Source: Polycyclovorans sp964425915
Lineage (GTDB): Bacteria > Pseudomonadota > Gammaproteobacteria > Nevskiales > Nevskiaceae
Reading direction: 5' to 3'
Length of the DNA: 64,000 bases
Assembly: GCA_964425915.1 (NCBI GenBank)
Contig: CAYROO010000001.1
Span: 248,001 to 312,000, forward strand
How positions within the stretch are numbered: the stretch's first letter is position 1; each line of letters begins with the position of its first letter. Positions 17,453-26,051 of this stretch are shown piece by piece. The notes beneath the pieces were generated by a model that ran no database searches, had not been told where the DNA came from, and saw only the letters and a program-made list of their open reading frames with translations. The translations under genes were made by a program, and so were the position numbers.

Positions 17453-17805
17453 GCGGAGCGGATCGCTTCCTGCTGGTGCTGCTGTGCGCCCTGCTGGGGG
17501 CGGTGTACGCGGCCCTCTGGCAGCCCCCGCGTGCCGCGCAGCTGGCAGAGATTCGCGTCAGCGGCCGACCGGTGCAGACCCTGGACCTGCAACAGCCGCA
17601 AGTCGTGGAGGTTCTGGGCGCAACCGGCGCCAGCCGCTTGAAGGTCAGCGACGGCCGGATCCGTTTCATCGATGGCCCCTGCCGCAATCGCATCTGCATC
17701 CACAGCGGCTGGCTGGCCCATACCGGAGACGGCGCCGCCTGCGTCCCCAATCGGGTATCGGTGACCCTGCAGGGCGGCGACGGAGTGGACAGTGTCAGTT
17801 TCTGA
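17449..17805 (+). CDS. NusG domain II-containing membrane-anchored protein
   Basis: 118 residues with one N-terminal helix (about 6-23) and a small exported beta domain: PCRNRICIHSGWLAHTGDGAACVPNRVSVTL is the typical NusG_II (PF07009) signature with three conserved Cys. Start GTG 17449, overlapping the apbE stop (GTGA). NusG_II proteins next to a Gx transporter occur in many bacteria; as I recall, this pair corresponds to EetA and EetB of the Gram-positive flavin-based extracellular electron-transfer locus, which also contains ApbE. A redox role is therefore inferred. Confidence 0.82.
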   Translation: MSGADRFLLVLLCALLGAVYAALWQPPRAAQLAEIRVSGRPVQTLDLQQPQVVEVLGATGASRLKVSDGRIRFIDGPCRNRICIHSGWLAHTGDGAACVPNRVSVTLQGGDGVDSVSF

Positions 17806-18340
17806 AGGCGGCCAGCGGCAGGACCGGCTGATTGCGGGGTTCGCGGCCATCGCCATCCTGATCCATCTGCTGGAGTCCGGCATCCCCTCACCAGTCCCCG
17901 GCATCAAACCGGGCCTATCCAATGTGGTGACGCTGGTGGTGCTGATGCGTTACGGGCTGAGCATGGCCATCTGGGTCAACGGGCTGCGCGTCCTGGTGGC
18001 CAGCCTCCTGGTCGGCAGCTTTCTGGCACCGGGGTTCTGGCTCTCAGCCGCCGGCGCCCTGGCCAGTCTTGGCGCGCTGGCGGTGGGCTGCGCCTGGAAC
18101 CGGCTGCTGCCACGCATGCCGCTGACCGTGATGGGGCTGTCGCTGCTGTCAGCGGTCGCCCATGTCAGTGGACAGTTCCTGCTGGCCTGGCAATGGTTCG
18201 TGCCGCACCCGGGCTTGATTCATCTGCTGCCACTGCTGCTCACCGCAGCCCTGGTGCTGGGCCTGGTCACCGGCGCCATTGCCCGGGCCTTGCTGGCACG
18301 GCTGCCCGAATTGCCTCGGGGGGCTACACTGGGGCCATGA
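17792..18340 (+). CDS. Gx transporter family protein (Hpre_diP_synt_I)
   Basis: 182 residues, about five membrane helices, with the family signature SPVPGIKPGLSNVVTLVVLMRYG near residues 33-57. The Pfam name refers to heptaprenyl diphosphate synthase component I, but this group is a small integral membrane protein and probably not a prenyl synthase. Start GTG 17792, overlapping the NusG_II gene by 14 bases; stop overlaps yqgE (ATGA). It works most likely with the adjacent ApbE and NusG_II proteins. Confidence 0.82.
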   Translation: MSVSEGGQRQDRLIAGFAAIAILIHLLESGIPSPVPGIKPGLSNVVTLVVLMRYGLSMAIWVNGLRVLVASLLVGSFLAPGFWLSAAGALASLGALAVGCAWNRLLPRMPLTVMGLSLLSAVAHVSGQFLLAWQWFVPHPGLIHLLPLLLTAALVLGLVTGAIARALLARLPELPRGATLGP

Positions 18341-18891
18341 GCGACTTCCTCAAGAACCAGTTCCTGGTCGCCATGCCCGGCATGGAGGACGAGCGGTTTG
18401 CCAACACCGTCTCGCTGCTCTGCGAGCACAACGATCACGGCGCCATTGGGCTGGTCATCAACCGCCCGATGGAGCTGACCCTGAGCGACATGATGCAGCA
18501 GATGGATCTGGAGCGCGGCGCGCTGGATGCCGAGGTGCTGGTCTACTGGGGCGGCCCGGTCCAACCGGAGCGCGGCTTTGTGATCCACGGCGGTCCCGGC
18601 GACTGGGAGTCCACGCTGCAGCTGGAACCCGAGCTGTTCATCACCACCTCCCGCGACATCCTGCGGGCCATTGGCGAAGGCGAAGGCCCCAGTGACTACG
18701 TGGTGGTTCTGGGCTACGCCGGATGGTCCGAGGGACAGCTCGAAGACGAGGTGATGCATAACGCCTGGCTCAACACACCTGTCAACCGCGAGATCATCTT
18801 CAAGATGCCGGCGCGTGACCGCTGGCAGGCCGCTACCCGTCTGCTGGGTGTCGATGTGTCCCAGCTGATGGCCACCGCCGGACACGGCTGA
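18337..18891 (+). CDS. yqgE: YqgE/AlgH family protein
   Basis: 184-residue cytoplasmic protein of unknown biochemical function, conserved upstream of ruvX. Signatures: NQFLVAMPGMEDERFANTV at the N-terminus, GAIGLVINRP, VYWGGPVQPERGFVIH and VVLGYAGWSEGQLEDEV. The ATG at 18337 overlaps the previous stop, which fixes the start; the 48-codon upstream extension lies inside the Gx transporter gene. In Pseudomonas AlgH has been linked to alginate regulation, without a known mechanism. Confidence 0.94.
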   Translation: MSDFLKNQFLVAMPGMEDERFANTVSLLCEHNDHGAIGLVINRPMELTLSDMMQQMDLERGALDAEVLVYWGGPVQPERGFVIHGGPGDWESTLQLEPELFITTSRDILRAIGEGEGPSDYVVVLGYAGWSEGQLEDEVMHNAWLNTPVNREIIFKMPARDRWQAATRLLGVDVSQLMATAGHG

Positions 18892-18905
18892 GCAGGCGCG
18901 CCACG

Positions 18906-19346
18906 ATGGCCGTGATGGCCTTTGATGTCGGCGAGAAGCGGCTGGGGATCGCGGTGGGCGAGGCCCTCACCGGCCGGGCACGGGCGCTGCCCACGCTCGA
19001 CCCCGCCGATTGGGGGGCGATCCAGCGCTGCTGGGACGACTGGGCGCCCATCGCCGCGGTGGTCGGCTGGCCGCTTGACGATGACGGCCGGTCGCAGCCG
19101 GCCACCGAGCTTGCTCGGGTCTTTGCCGGTCGCCTGCACGGCCGGTTTGGCTGTCCGGTATTCACCTGTGACGAGCGTTTCAGCTCGCGTGCCGCCGACG
19201 CCCGCCTGCGCGACGCGCGCGCGCAGGGGCAGCTTGGGCGACGGGTGCGCAAGACCGATCGCGATGCCGAAGCCGCTCGCGTGATTCTGGAGCAGTGGTT
19301 TAGCGAAGGGGGCTTGCATGGTGGGCGACGCCTGTTGCCGCCCTGA
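18906..19346 (+). CDS. ruvX: Putative pre-16S rRNA nuclease RuvX/YqgF
   Basis: 146-residue RNase H-fold nuclease thought to mature the 5' end of 16S rRNA. The acidic site is visible: Asp in FDVGEKRLGIAVGE, Glu in CDERFSS and Asp in RKTDRDAEAARVIL. It begins 14 bases after yqgE. The C-terminal extension GGLHGGRRLLPP is slightly longer than average. Confidence 0.92.
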   Translation: MAVMAFDVGEKRLGIAVGEALTGRARALPTLDPADWGAIQRCWDDWAPIAAVVGWPLDDDGRSQPATELARVFAGRLHGRFGCPVFTCDERFSSRAADARLRDARAQGQLGRRVRKTDRDAEAARVILEQWFSEGGLHGGRRLLPP

Positions 19347-19376
19347 AGCGCGCGCAACCGGTCATAATCCCGGCCC

Positions 19377-20333
19377 ATGACCGCATCGCTACAGCTCGAC
19401 GCGCAAGGCCGCCTGCGCCATCTGCTGACCCTGGAGGGGCTGCCCGCGTCCCTGTTGACCGCCTTGCTCGACCGTGCCGACAGCTTTCTTGCAGAGGCGG
19501 GGACCGACAAGAAGCACGCCAGTCTGCTCGGGCGGACGGTCATCAATCTGTTCTTCGAGCCCTCGACGCGCACGCGCACCACCTTCGAATTGGCTGCCAA
19601 ACGCCTCTCGGCCGATGTCCTGAACCTGCAGGTGGCCGCATCGTCCGCCTCCAAGGGCGAGACCCTGCTCGACACCCTGAAAACCCTGGAGGCGATGCAG
19701 GCGGACATGTTCGTGGTCCGTCACGATGCCTCGGGCGCCGCGCACTTCTTTGCCCAGCATGCCGCGCCGGGCGTCGCCGTGCTCAACGCCGGCGATGGTC
19801 GTCACGCCCACCCCACCCAAGGACTGCTGGACCTGCTGACCATCCGTCGCCACAAGGGGCGGATCGAAGGCCTCACCGTCTGTATCGTCGGTGACATCCT
19901 GCATTCCCGCGTGGCGCGCTCCGACATCCATGGGTTGCGCACCCTGGGGGCAGCCGAGATCCGCGTCGCCGCACCGCCCACGCTGATGCCGGCCGGCATC
20001 GAGCAGATGGGTGTGAAGGTATTTCATCAGGTCGACCATGCGCTTGCTGGCGCCGACGTGGTGATCCTGCTGCGGCTGCAGAAAGAACGCATGCTGGGCG
20101 CCTTCCTGCCCAGCCTCAGCGAATTTCACCGTGACTACGGACTCAATGCGCGGCGCCTGGCCCTGCTGCACCCCGAGGGCATCGTGATGCACCCCGGACC
20201 GATCAATCGCGGCGTCGAAATCGACGGCGACATCGCCTACGGCCCGCGTTCGGTGATCCTCGACCAGGTCCGCAACGGCATCGCCGCACGCATGGCGGTG
20301 ATGGAAACGATTCTGGGGGGGGCCCCCGCATGA
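19377..20333 (+). CDS. pyrB: Aspartate carbamoyltransferase catalytic subunit
   Basis: Second step of pyrimidine synthesis: carbamoyl phosphate plus aspartate. 318 residues with the carbamoyl-phosphate loop FFEPSTRTRTTFE, the HAHPTQGLLDL motif and HPGPINRGVEI. It overlaps pyrC' by ATGA, as expected for the dodecameric PyrB-PyrC' complex of pseudomonad-type bacteria. There is no pyrR gene between ruvX and pyrB, unlike Pseudomonas, and no obvious attenuator in the 30-base gap. Confidence 0.97.
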   Translation: MTASLQLDAQGRLRHLLTLEGLPASLLTALLDRADSFLAEAGTDKKHASLLGRTVINLFFEPSTRTRTTFELAAKRLSADVLNLQVAASSASKGETLLDTLKTLEAMQADMFVVRHDASGAAHFFAQHAAPGVAVLNAGDGRHAHPTQGLLDLLTIRRHKGRIEGLTVCIVGDILHSRVARSDIHGLRTLGAAEIRVAAPPTLMPAGIEQMGVKVFHQVDHALAGADVVILLRLQKERMLGAFLPSLSEFHRDYGLNARRLALLHPEGIVMHPGPINRGVEIDGDIAYGPRSVILDQVRNGIAARMAVMETILGGAPA

Positions 20334-21598
20334 GCCTGCTGATCCGCAACGCCCGATTGCTCTGTCCGCAGAGCGGCCGCGACCTGCGCGGCCAACTCGG
20401 CATCCGCGGGAATCGAATTGATTTTGTCGGGGCCGACACCCCCGCCGCCGCCTATGACGACAGCCTCGATGCCGACGGCGCCTGGCTGGTGCCCGGCGCC
20501 ATCGACCTCTGCGCCCGATTTCGCGAGCCGGGGCAGACGTCGAAGGCCGACTTCGCCAGCGAGACGCGCGCCGCCTTTGCTGGTGGCGTGACGCGGTTCG
20601 CGCTGCCCCCGGACACCCGCCCCACCCTCGACACCCCGGCGATGGTGGTGCGTGTGCTGCGGATCTCCAAGTCGGTCCGCAGCCCCTGGGTCTGTCCGCT
20701 TGGCGCCCTCACCCGCGATCTCGCCGGCGACGCGCTGGCGGAGATGAGCGCTCTCAAGGCAGCGGGCTGCGTCGCCCTGTCCAACGGCCTGCAGCCACTG
20801 CGCGACCCCCTGATGGCACGGCGCGCCCTGGAGTATGCGCAGGGGCTGGGTCTCAGCATTCACGTGATGGCCCAGGATCCGGTCCTGGCCGGTAGCGGCT
20901 GCGCCCACGAAGGTGCCGTGGCGACCCGCCTCGGACTGGCGGCCATCCCGGTGGCGGCGGAAGTCTCTGCCCTGCGGTTCTGGATCTCGCTGGTGGAAGA
21001 CACCGGCGCCCGGGTCCACTTCGGCCGCCTTTCCACTGCGCGCGGAGCGGAACTGGTAGCCACCGCGCTGGAGCGCGGCCTACCGGTATCCGCCGATGTG
21101 GCCGCGCACCACCTGTTCCTCACTGATGCCGCCATCGACGGCTTCGATGCGCGCGCCCACGTGATACCGCCGCTACGAAGTGGCGAGGACCGCGACGCGC
21201 TGCGCGCAGCGGTGAGCAGCGGCGTGATCTCCGCCGTGTGCTCGGATCACCAGCCCCATGAAGCTGACGCCAAGGTCGACCCGTTCCCGCTGACCGCGCC
21301 CGGCATCTCGGGTCTGGAAACCCTGTGGCCGCTGGTGCTGCGCTTGGTCGACGAGGGCCTGCTGCAACCGATTGAAGCGGTCGCGCGGCTGACCACCGGG
21401 CCAGCCACGGTGCTGGCCATGCCAGCGCCGGCGCTGGCGGCTGGCGCGCCGGCTGATCTTGCATTGATCGCCCCCGAAAGCCCATGGACGCTGGACTCGA
21501 CACAGCTGCAGAGTCGCGGCCACAACACGCCCTTCGACGGCTACCGGTTCCAGCACCGGGTCACCGCCTGCTGGCATGACGGCGTACGACGGCACTGA
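20330..21598 (+). CDS. pyrC: Dihydroorotase-like subunit PyrC' (non-catalytic)
   Basis: 422-residue amidohydrolase homologue needed structurally for PyrB activity in pseudomonad-type complexes. The zinc-binding His-x-His of true dihydroorotases (DxHxHLREPG) is replaced: residues 59-68 read DLCARFREPG, so the ligands are Cys61 and Arg63. The usual MPNT segment is also altered (ALPPDTRPTLD). SDHQPHEADAK is kept. A catalytic dihydroorotase must be encoded elsewhere. Start ATG 20330 overlaps the pyrB stop. Confidence 0.93.
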   Translation: MSLLIRNARLLCPQSGRDLRGQLGIRGNRIDFVGADTPAAAYDDSLDADGAWLVPGAIDLCARFREPGQTSKADFASETRAAFAGGVTRFALPPDTRPTLDTPAMVVRVLRISKSVRSPWVCPLGALTRDLAGDALAEMSALKAAGCVALSNGLQPLRDPLMARRALEYAQGLGLSIHVMAQDPVLAGSGCAHEGAVATRLGLAAIPVAAEVSALRFWISLVEDTGARVHFGRLSTARGAELVATALERGLPVSADVAAHHLFLTDAAIDGFDARAHVIPPLRSGEDRDALRAAVSSGVISAVCSDHQPHEADAKVDPFPLTAPGISGLETLWPLVLRLVDEGLLQPIEAVARLTTGPATVLAMPAPALAAGAPADLALIAPESPWTLDSTQLQSRGHNTPFDGYRFQHRVTACWHDGVRRH

Positions 21599-21699
21599 AG
21601 CCGCCGGCATCGTCGATTCACGCGGCGAGCGTGTTATATAAGGCCGCTGAAGGCGCCCAGGCGCCACTCAATATCAGGACAACCCAGAGGGAATGCAGC

Positions 21700-22065
21700 A
21701 TGGCGCGCATCATGGTTGTGGACGACTCGCCCACGGACGTGGCGAACCTCCGGAATATGCTCACCAAGGCGGGGCACACGGTGCTGGAGGCCACCAGCGG
21801 ACAGGATGCCATTGACCGCATCCGCGCGGAAAAACCGGACTGCGTGGTGATGGATGTGGTGATGCCTGGCGTCAACGGCTTCCAGGCTACCCGCACGCTG
21901 TCCAAGGATCCGACCACCGCCACCATTCCCATCGTGGTGGTGAGCGCCAAGAATCAGGAAACTGATCGCGTATGGGCGCTGCGCCAGGGCGCGCGTGAGT
22001 ACCTGGTCAAACCGGTCCGCGAAGCGGATCTGCTGGATCGTATCAACACTGTTCTGGGTGGCTGA
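21700..22065 (+). CDS. pilH: Response regulator, PilH-like
   Basis: 121-residue single-domain receiver (CheY-like). Acidic pocket Asp8-Asp9 (MVVDDSP), phosphoacceptor Asp52 in VVMDVVMPG, conserved Thr/Ser in VVVSAKNQ and Lys in LVKPVREADLL. The N-terminus MARIMVVDDSPTDVANLRNML is close to PilH of type IV pilus chemosensory systems. Start at ATG 21700 with AGAGGG upstream; the longer frame reaches back through the leader. A TATATAA box lies at about 21635. It is followed 35 bases later by pilJ. Confidence 0.87.
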   Translation: MARIMVVDDSPTDVANLRNMLTKAGHTVLEATSGQDAIDRIRAEKPDCVVMDVVMPGVNGFQATRTLSKDPTTATIPIVVVSAKNQETDRVWALRQGAREYLVKPVREADLLDRINTVLGG

Positions 22066-22100
22066 ACACAGCGCTTCAATGCCACGTTTCGGGGGAGACC

Positions 22101-24095
22101 ATGGCTGACCTTACTTTGGTGCGGAATGCACTGCTGCGACGTGATTCCGCGCTGCTGTTGGCGGCCATCGGACTGATCTTCATCGCCATCGGCGGCTTCT
22201 ACTTCAGTGGCCAGAGCGGCCCGCGCGACGCCGGCCTGTCGACACTGTTCACTGAGCTTCATGGCCACGCTCGCGCGATCGGGGACCTGCGCGCCCGGGT
22301 GTCCACCGCAGCGCCACTGCCAGTCGCCGAAGTGGCGGAAGCCGGCGCGGCGCTGGATCCACGTGTGCAGCGTGAGATCGTCGGGCGCGGCTGGCTGGAC
22401 CCGGCGGCGGCCGAAGCGGCTGAAGCCGTCGGCGCAGCCTGGCAGCGCAGCCGCGAGGGTGTGCAGTCGGTTCAGGACCACGCGGCTGCCTATGACACCG
22501 TCCGCCAGCAGTCTGCGGCGCTCATGCCGCAGCTTTCAGAGATGGCAGCCGCCACCGTCAGCCTCTCGGACCAACTGGCGAGCCAGAACGCGCCGGGGCG
22601 ACAAATCCAACTGGCCAGCCTGCTGACGATGCGCCTGGAGCGTGTGGCCGCAGCCCTGCCCAAGGTGCTGGGACAGGGACGCGATGCCATTCAGGGCGCC
22701 GAGGCACTGCGTCTGGAAAGCGCGTACTTCGTTAATGATCTGGCACAGCTGCTCAACGGGAACGACGGTGTACCGGCACTTCGCGCCGACGCCGCCTTAG
22801 CGCAAGCCCAGGCGCTGCAGGAGCGCTACCAATCGGTGGTCGAAGGGATCGCCATGGTGGTCGAGGCTGCGCCGCGGGTGGAGACCTTGCAGCAGCAGGC
22901 TGCGGACCTGGCGGCATCGCAACAGGCATTGACCGACGCACTGGACACCCTCAAGCGCCTTGACGGCGGCGCCCCGGACCGCGGGCTCCCGGTCGTCAGC
23001 ATCATCGCCCTGGTGCTGGCGATTGGCGCCATCGCCGCCTTCTTCCTGGTCTTCGCCCGCACCAGCCAGAGTGGCTCGGCGGAAAGCGAGCAGCGGGACG
23101 CGCGGCAGCAGCAGGCGATCCTTGGGCTGCTTGACGAAATCACCAACCTGGCCGACGGCGACCTCACGGTGGACGTCACCGTCACCGAAGACTTCACCGG
23201 CGCCATCGCCGACTCCATCAACTACACCGTGCAGAACATGCGCGCGCTGGTCGGCACCATCAACAACACCTCCGAGCAGCTGGCGCAGAGCGCGGCCCAG
23301 ACGCAGGACATTGCGGCCCGCATGAACCTCGCCTCCGAGCGCCAGGCCAAGGACGTGACGGCGGTCACCACCCAGATCAGCGCCACCTCGCAGCAGATGC
23401 AGCAGGTGGCTGGACGTGCCGAACAGCTGGCACGACAGGCACAGGAGTCGGTGGCGGTCGCGCACAACGGGGCGCAGACGGTGGATCGCACCATCCAGGG
23501 CATGAACACGCTGCGTGAGCAGATCCAGGACACCGCCAAGCGCATCAAGCGACTCGGCGAATCCTCCCAGGAGATCGGCAACATCATCGAGCTGATCAAT
23601 GACATCGCCGAACAGACCAGCACCCTCGCCCTCAATGCCTCGATCCAGGCGGCCATGGCGGGCGAACAGGGCCGCGGCTTCGCCGTGGTGGCCGAGGAAG
23701 TGCAACGCCTGGCGGAACGCGCTTCCACCGCGACCCGTCAGATCGAAAATCTGGTGAAGACGATTCAGGCCGACACCAACGAGGCGATCATCTCGATGGA
23801 GCGGTCCACGCACAACGTGGTCAGTGGGGCCCGCAGTGCTGAAGAGGCCGGCGGCGCGCTGACGCAGGTGGAAACCAGCTCGCAGCAGATCGCGCGGCTG
23901 ATCCAGGAAATCTCGGGTGCGGCCCGCAATCAGTCAGCCGCGGCCACCACCATCGCCGGGCAGATGCAGAACATCCGCGACATTGCCGTGCAGACCTCCG
24001 GCTCGGCCGGGCAGACCGCCCACGCCATCGGCGAGCTCAACGCGCTGTCCGAGAAGCTGCGTGCCTCGGTCGCTGGTTTCAAGCTACCGGAATAG
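22101..24095 (+). CDS. pilJ: Methyl-accepting chemotaxis protein PilJ
   Basis: Receptor of the type IV pilus chemosensory (Chp) system at the inner membrane. 664 residues: helix 1 (about 17-36), a periplasmic PilJ-type domain (about 37-295), helix 2 (about 299-320), a HAMP-like region (about 335-385), and a signalling domain whose tip reads QTSTLALNASIQAAMAGEQGRGFAVVAEEV, the pilus-type variant of the usual MCP hairpin. The upstream response regulator is its likely partner, but no pilI (CheW), pilG or chpA (CheA) gene is adjacent. Confidence 0.92.
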   Translation: MADLTLVRNALLRRDSALLLAAIGLIFIAIGGFYFSGQSGPRDAGLSTLFTELHGHARAIGDLRARVSTAAPLPVAEVAEAGAALDPRVQREIVGRGWLDPAAAEAAEAVGAAWQRSREGVQSVQDHAAAYDTVRQQSAALMPQLSEMAAATVSLSDQLASQNAPGRQIQLASLLTMRLERVAAALPKVLGQGRDAIQGAEALRLESAYFVNDLAQLLNGNDGVPALRADAALAQAQALQERYQSVVEGIAMVVEAAPRVETLQQQAADLAASQQALTDALDTLKRLDGGAPDRGLPVVSIIALVLAIGAIAAFFLVFARTSQSGSAESEQRDARQQQAILGLLDEITNLADGDLTVDVTVTEDFTGAIADSINYTVQNMRALVGTINNTSEQLAQSAAQTQDIAARMNLASERQAKDVTAVTTQISATSQQMQQVAGRAEQLARQAQESVAVAHNGAQTVDRTIQGMNTLREQIQDTAKRIKRLGESSQEIGNIIELINDIAEQTSTLALNASIQAAMAGEQGRGFAVVAEEVQRLAERASTATRQIENLVKTIQADTNEAIISMERSTHNVVSGARSAEEAGGALTQVETSSQQIARLIQEISGAARNQSAAATTIAGQMQNIRDIAVQTSGSAGQTAHAIGELNALSEKLRASVAGFKLPE

Positions 24096-24178
24096 GCTTG
24101 GGGTCGCGCCAGTTGGCGCAATCACCCTCAAAAACGTCGCGATTGCTCGCGATATCTATCTGATTTTGCTGGTCTTGC

Positions 24179-24207
24179 TTGCGACGCAAGGCCGCCATCC
24201 GTACCAT
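24179..24207 (+). promoter_or_regulatory. Probable sigma70 promoter of pckA
   Basis: TTGCGA (24179-24184), 17 bases, TACCAT (24202-24207). The leader would be about 70 bases and contains a GC hairpin (GCGCGCCC 24230-24237, GGGCGCGC 24241-24248) without a T run. Confidence 0.5.
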
Positions 24208-24283
24208 TTGCGACCTTTTTTGGCGAACGGCGCGCCCTGCGGGCGCGCGGTTCACTCGCCCGCTCTGTCACCAAGGACCCCCC

Positions 24284-25936
24284 ATGACCTTTCAGGCCGA
24301 TCTCGAAAAACTGCTAGGGCTCAACACGGTTACCTACAAGTACAACCTGAGCAAGCCAGAGCTGTTTCACGAGGCGATTGCCAATGACAAGGGTCGCGTT
24401 CGCCGCGATGGCCCCTCAAACGAGCAGAAGGCTTTTGCCACCAAGCTCGGCGTCGATGGGCCGCTGGTCTATTACACCGATCCGGACTGCACCGGGCGCC
24501 GCACCAAGGACACCTATGCAGTGAAATGGCCGGAGGTGGCCGACCAGCTGTGGTTCAAGGCCGACCTCAACGGCTACGACCCCGAGCAGTACCAGGGCCT
24601 GCTGAAGCGCGTGATGGCGCACCTCAACGACAAACAGGCCACCCTGTACGTCAAGGATGTGTTCATGGGCTCCGACCCCGACTTCGCGGTGCCCTACCGC
24701 TTTGTCGGCGAATACGCCACGCACGCCATGTTCGTCGACAACATGTTCCCGAAGAACCTCGAAGGCGTAAAGGATGTCGATGCACGTCGCTGGACCATGA
24801 TCAATGTGCCCAGCTTTGAGTGCGTGCCGGAGCGCGACGGTTGCCGCGCCGAAGCTGCGGTGATCATCGACACCCGCAACAAGATCTGCCTGGTGGCCGG
24901 CCGTGCTGACTACTGCGGCGTCAACAAGAAGACCATCTTCACCGTCGGCAATTACCTGCTGCCGCTGGAAGGTCGTCTGTCGATGCACTGCTCCGCCAAT
25001 GTGGGCGAGAAGGGCGATGGCGCCATCCTGTTCGGCCTGTCCGGCACCGGTAAGACCACGCTGTCGGCCGATGCCAGCCGCCGCCTGATCGGCGATGACG
25101 AGACCATCTGGTCCGACAACGGTCTGTGCAACCTGGAAGGCGGCTGCTACGCCAAGCTGATCGACCTCGACAAGCAGGCCGAGCCGGTGATTGCCGCCGC
25201 CATGAGCCAGCCTGGCACCATTATCGAGAATGTACCGCCGCTGCCGGGCAAGACCATGGCCGAGTGCCACCCGGACGAGCTGGACCTGACGGATCGCAGC
25301 ATCGCTGAAAACACGCGCTTGTCCTACCCGCTGGAGGTGGTGCCCAACACCATGCCCAATGGTCGTGGCCCGCACCCGCAGACCATCGTGCTGCTGACTG
25401 CCGATGCCTTTGGCGTGCTGCCGCCGATCTCGATTCTGGAGCCGAAGGACGTGATGTATCACTTCGTCTCCGGTTTCACCGCGCGTGTGGCCGGTACCGA
25501 GGTCGGCGTCACCGAACCGCAGCCGACGTTCTCGGCCTGCTTCGGCGGCCCGTTCATGGCGCACAAGCCCAACGTCTATGCCGAGCTGCTGGCCAAGAAG
25601 ATGCAGCAGAACCAGGCGCGCTGCATCCTGCTCAACACCGGCTGGAGCGGCGGCCCCTACGGCGTCGGCAAGCGCATGAGCCTGAAGATCACCCGCGCCC
25701 TGCTCAACGCCGCCCTCAACGGCGAGCTGGATGGCGTGGAAACGGAAGTGCAGCCCATCCTCAACCTGAAGATGCCGAAGGCCTGCCCTGGCGTCCCCTC
25801 GGATATCCTCAACCCGCGCAACACCTGGTCCGACCCCGCTGCCTACGACGCCTCGGCCACCAAACTGCGCGACATGTTCCGTGACAACTTCAACAAGAAG
25901 GGCTTTGCCGCATTCGGGATTGAAGCGCGGATCTGA
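24284..25936 (+). CDS. pckA: Phosphoenolpyruvate carboxykinase (ATP)
   Basis: Converts oxaloacetate and ATP to phosphoenolpyruvate, the gluconeogenic entry step. 550 residues with the kinase-1a loop GLSGTGKTTLSAD, kinase-2 LIGDDETIWSD, YKYNLSKPELFHEA near the N-terminus and GWSGGPYGVGKRMSLKITRALL. It is of the ATP-dependent type by size and motifs. Start at ATG 24284 behind AAGGA; the 35-codon upstream extension crosses the predicted promoter and is rejected. Monocistronic, with a terminator after it. Confidence 0.96.
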   Translation: MTFQADLEKLLGLNTVTYKYNLSKPELFHEAIANDKGRVRRDGPSNEQKAFATKLGVDGPLVYYTDPDCTGRRTKDTYAVKWPEVADQLWFKADLNGYDPEQYQGLLKRVMAHLNDKQATLYVKDVFMGSDPDFAVPYRFVGEYATHAMFVDNMFPKNLEGVKDVDARRWTMINVPSFECVPERDGCRAEAAVIIDTRNKICLVAGRADYCGVNKKTIFTVGNYLLPLEGRLSMHCSANVGEKGDGAILFGLSGTGKTTLSADASRRLIGDDETIWSDNGLCNLEGGCYAKLIDLDKQAEPVIAAAMSQPGTIIENVPPLPGKTMAECHPDELDLTDRSIAENTRLSYPLEVVPNTMPNGRGPHPQTIVLLTADAFGVLPPISILEPKDVMYHFVSGFTARVAGTEVGVTEPQPTFSACFGGPFMAHKPNVYAELLAKKMQQNQARCILLNTGWSGGPYGVGKRMSLKITRALLNAALNGELDGVETEVQPILNLKMPKACPGVPSDILNPRNTWSDPAAYDASATKLRDMFRDNFNKKGFAAFGIEARI

Positions 25937-25956
25937 TCGAAGCCTGCTGCGTACCT

Positions 25957-25981
25957 ACGGCCACCTTCGGGTGGCCGTTTT
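25957..25981 (+). terminator. Terminator after pckA
   Basis: Stem ACGGCCACC (25957-25965), loop TTCG, GGTGGCCGT (25970-25978), followed by a short T run. Confidence 0.85.
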
Positions 25982-26022
25982 CGTTGGCGCCAAGAGGATG
26001 TGACTGGCACGAACCCTGCATT

Positions 26023-26042
26023 CCTGACACCCCTGTCAGGAG
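26023..26042 (+). promoter_or_regulatory. Hairpin partly covering the amidase ribosome-binding site
   Basis: Inverted repeat CCTGACA (26023-26029), loop CCCC, TGTCAGG (26034-26040). The Shine-Dalgarno CAGGAG (26037-26042) shares its first four bases with the 3' arm, ten bases before the ATG, so folding could limit translation. Confidence 0.4.
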
Positions 26043-26051
26043 TGCCTGCTC

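Noticed and set aside
17792..18340. Heptaprenyl diphosphate synthase component I
   Set aside because: The family name is historical. The protein is a small polytopic membrane protein without Asp-rich prenyl-synthase motifs, and IspB is already encoded at 5136-6104.
24230..24248. Terminator or riboswitch in the pckA leader
   Set aside because: A GC hairpin is present, but there is no T run and no aptamer-like conserved sequence, so only a simple leader hairpin can be claimed.
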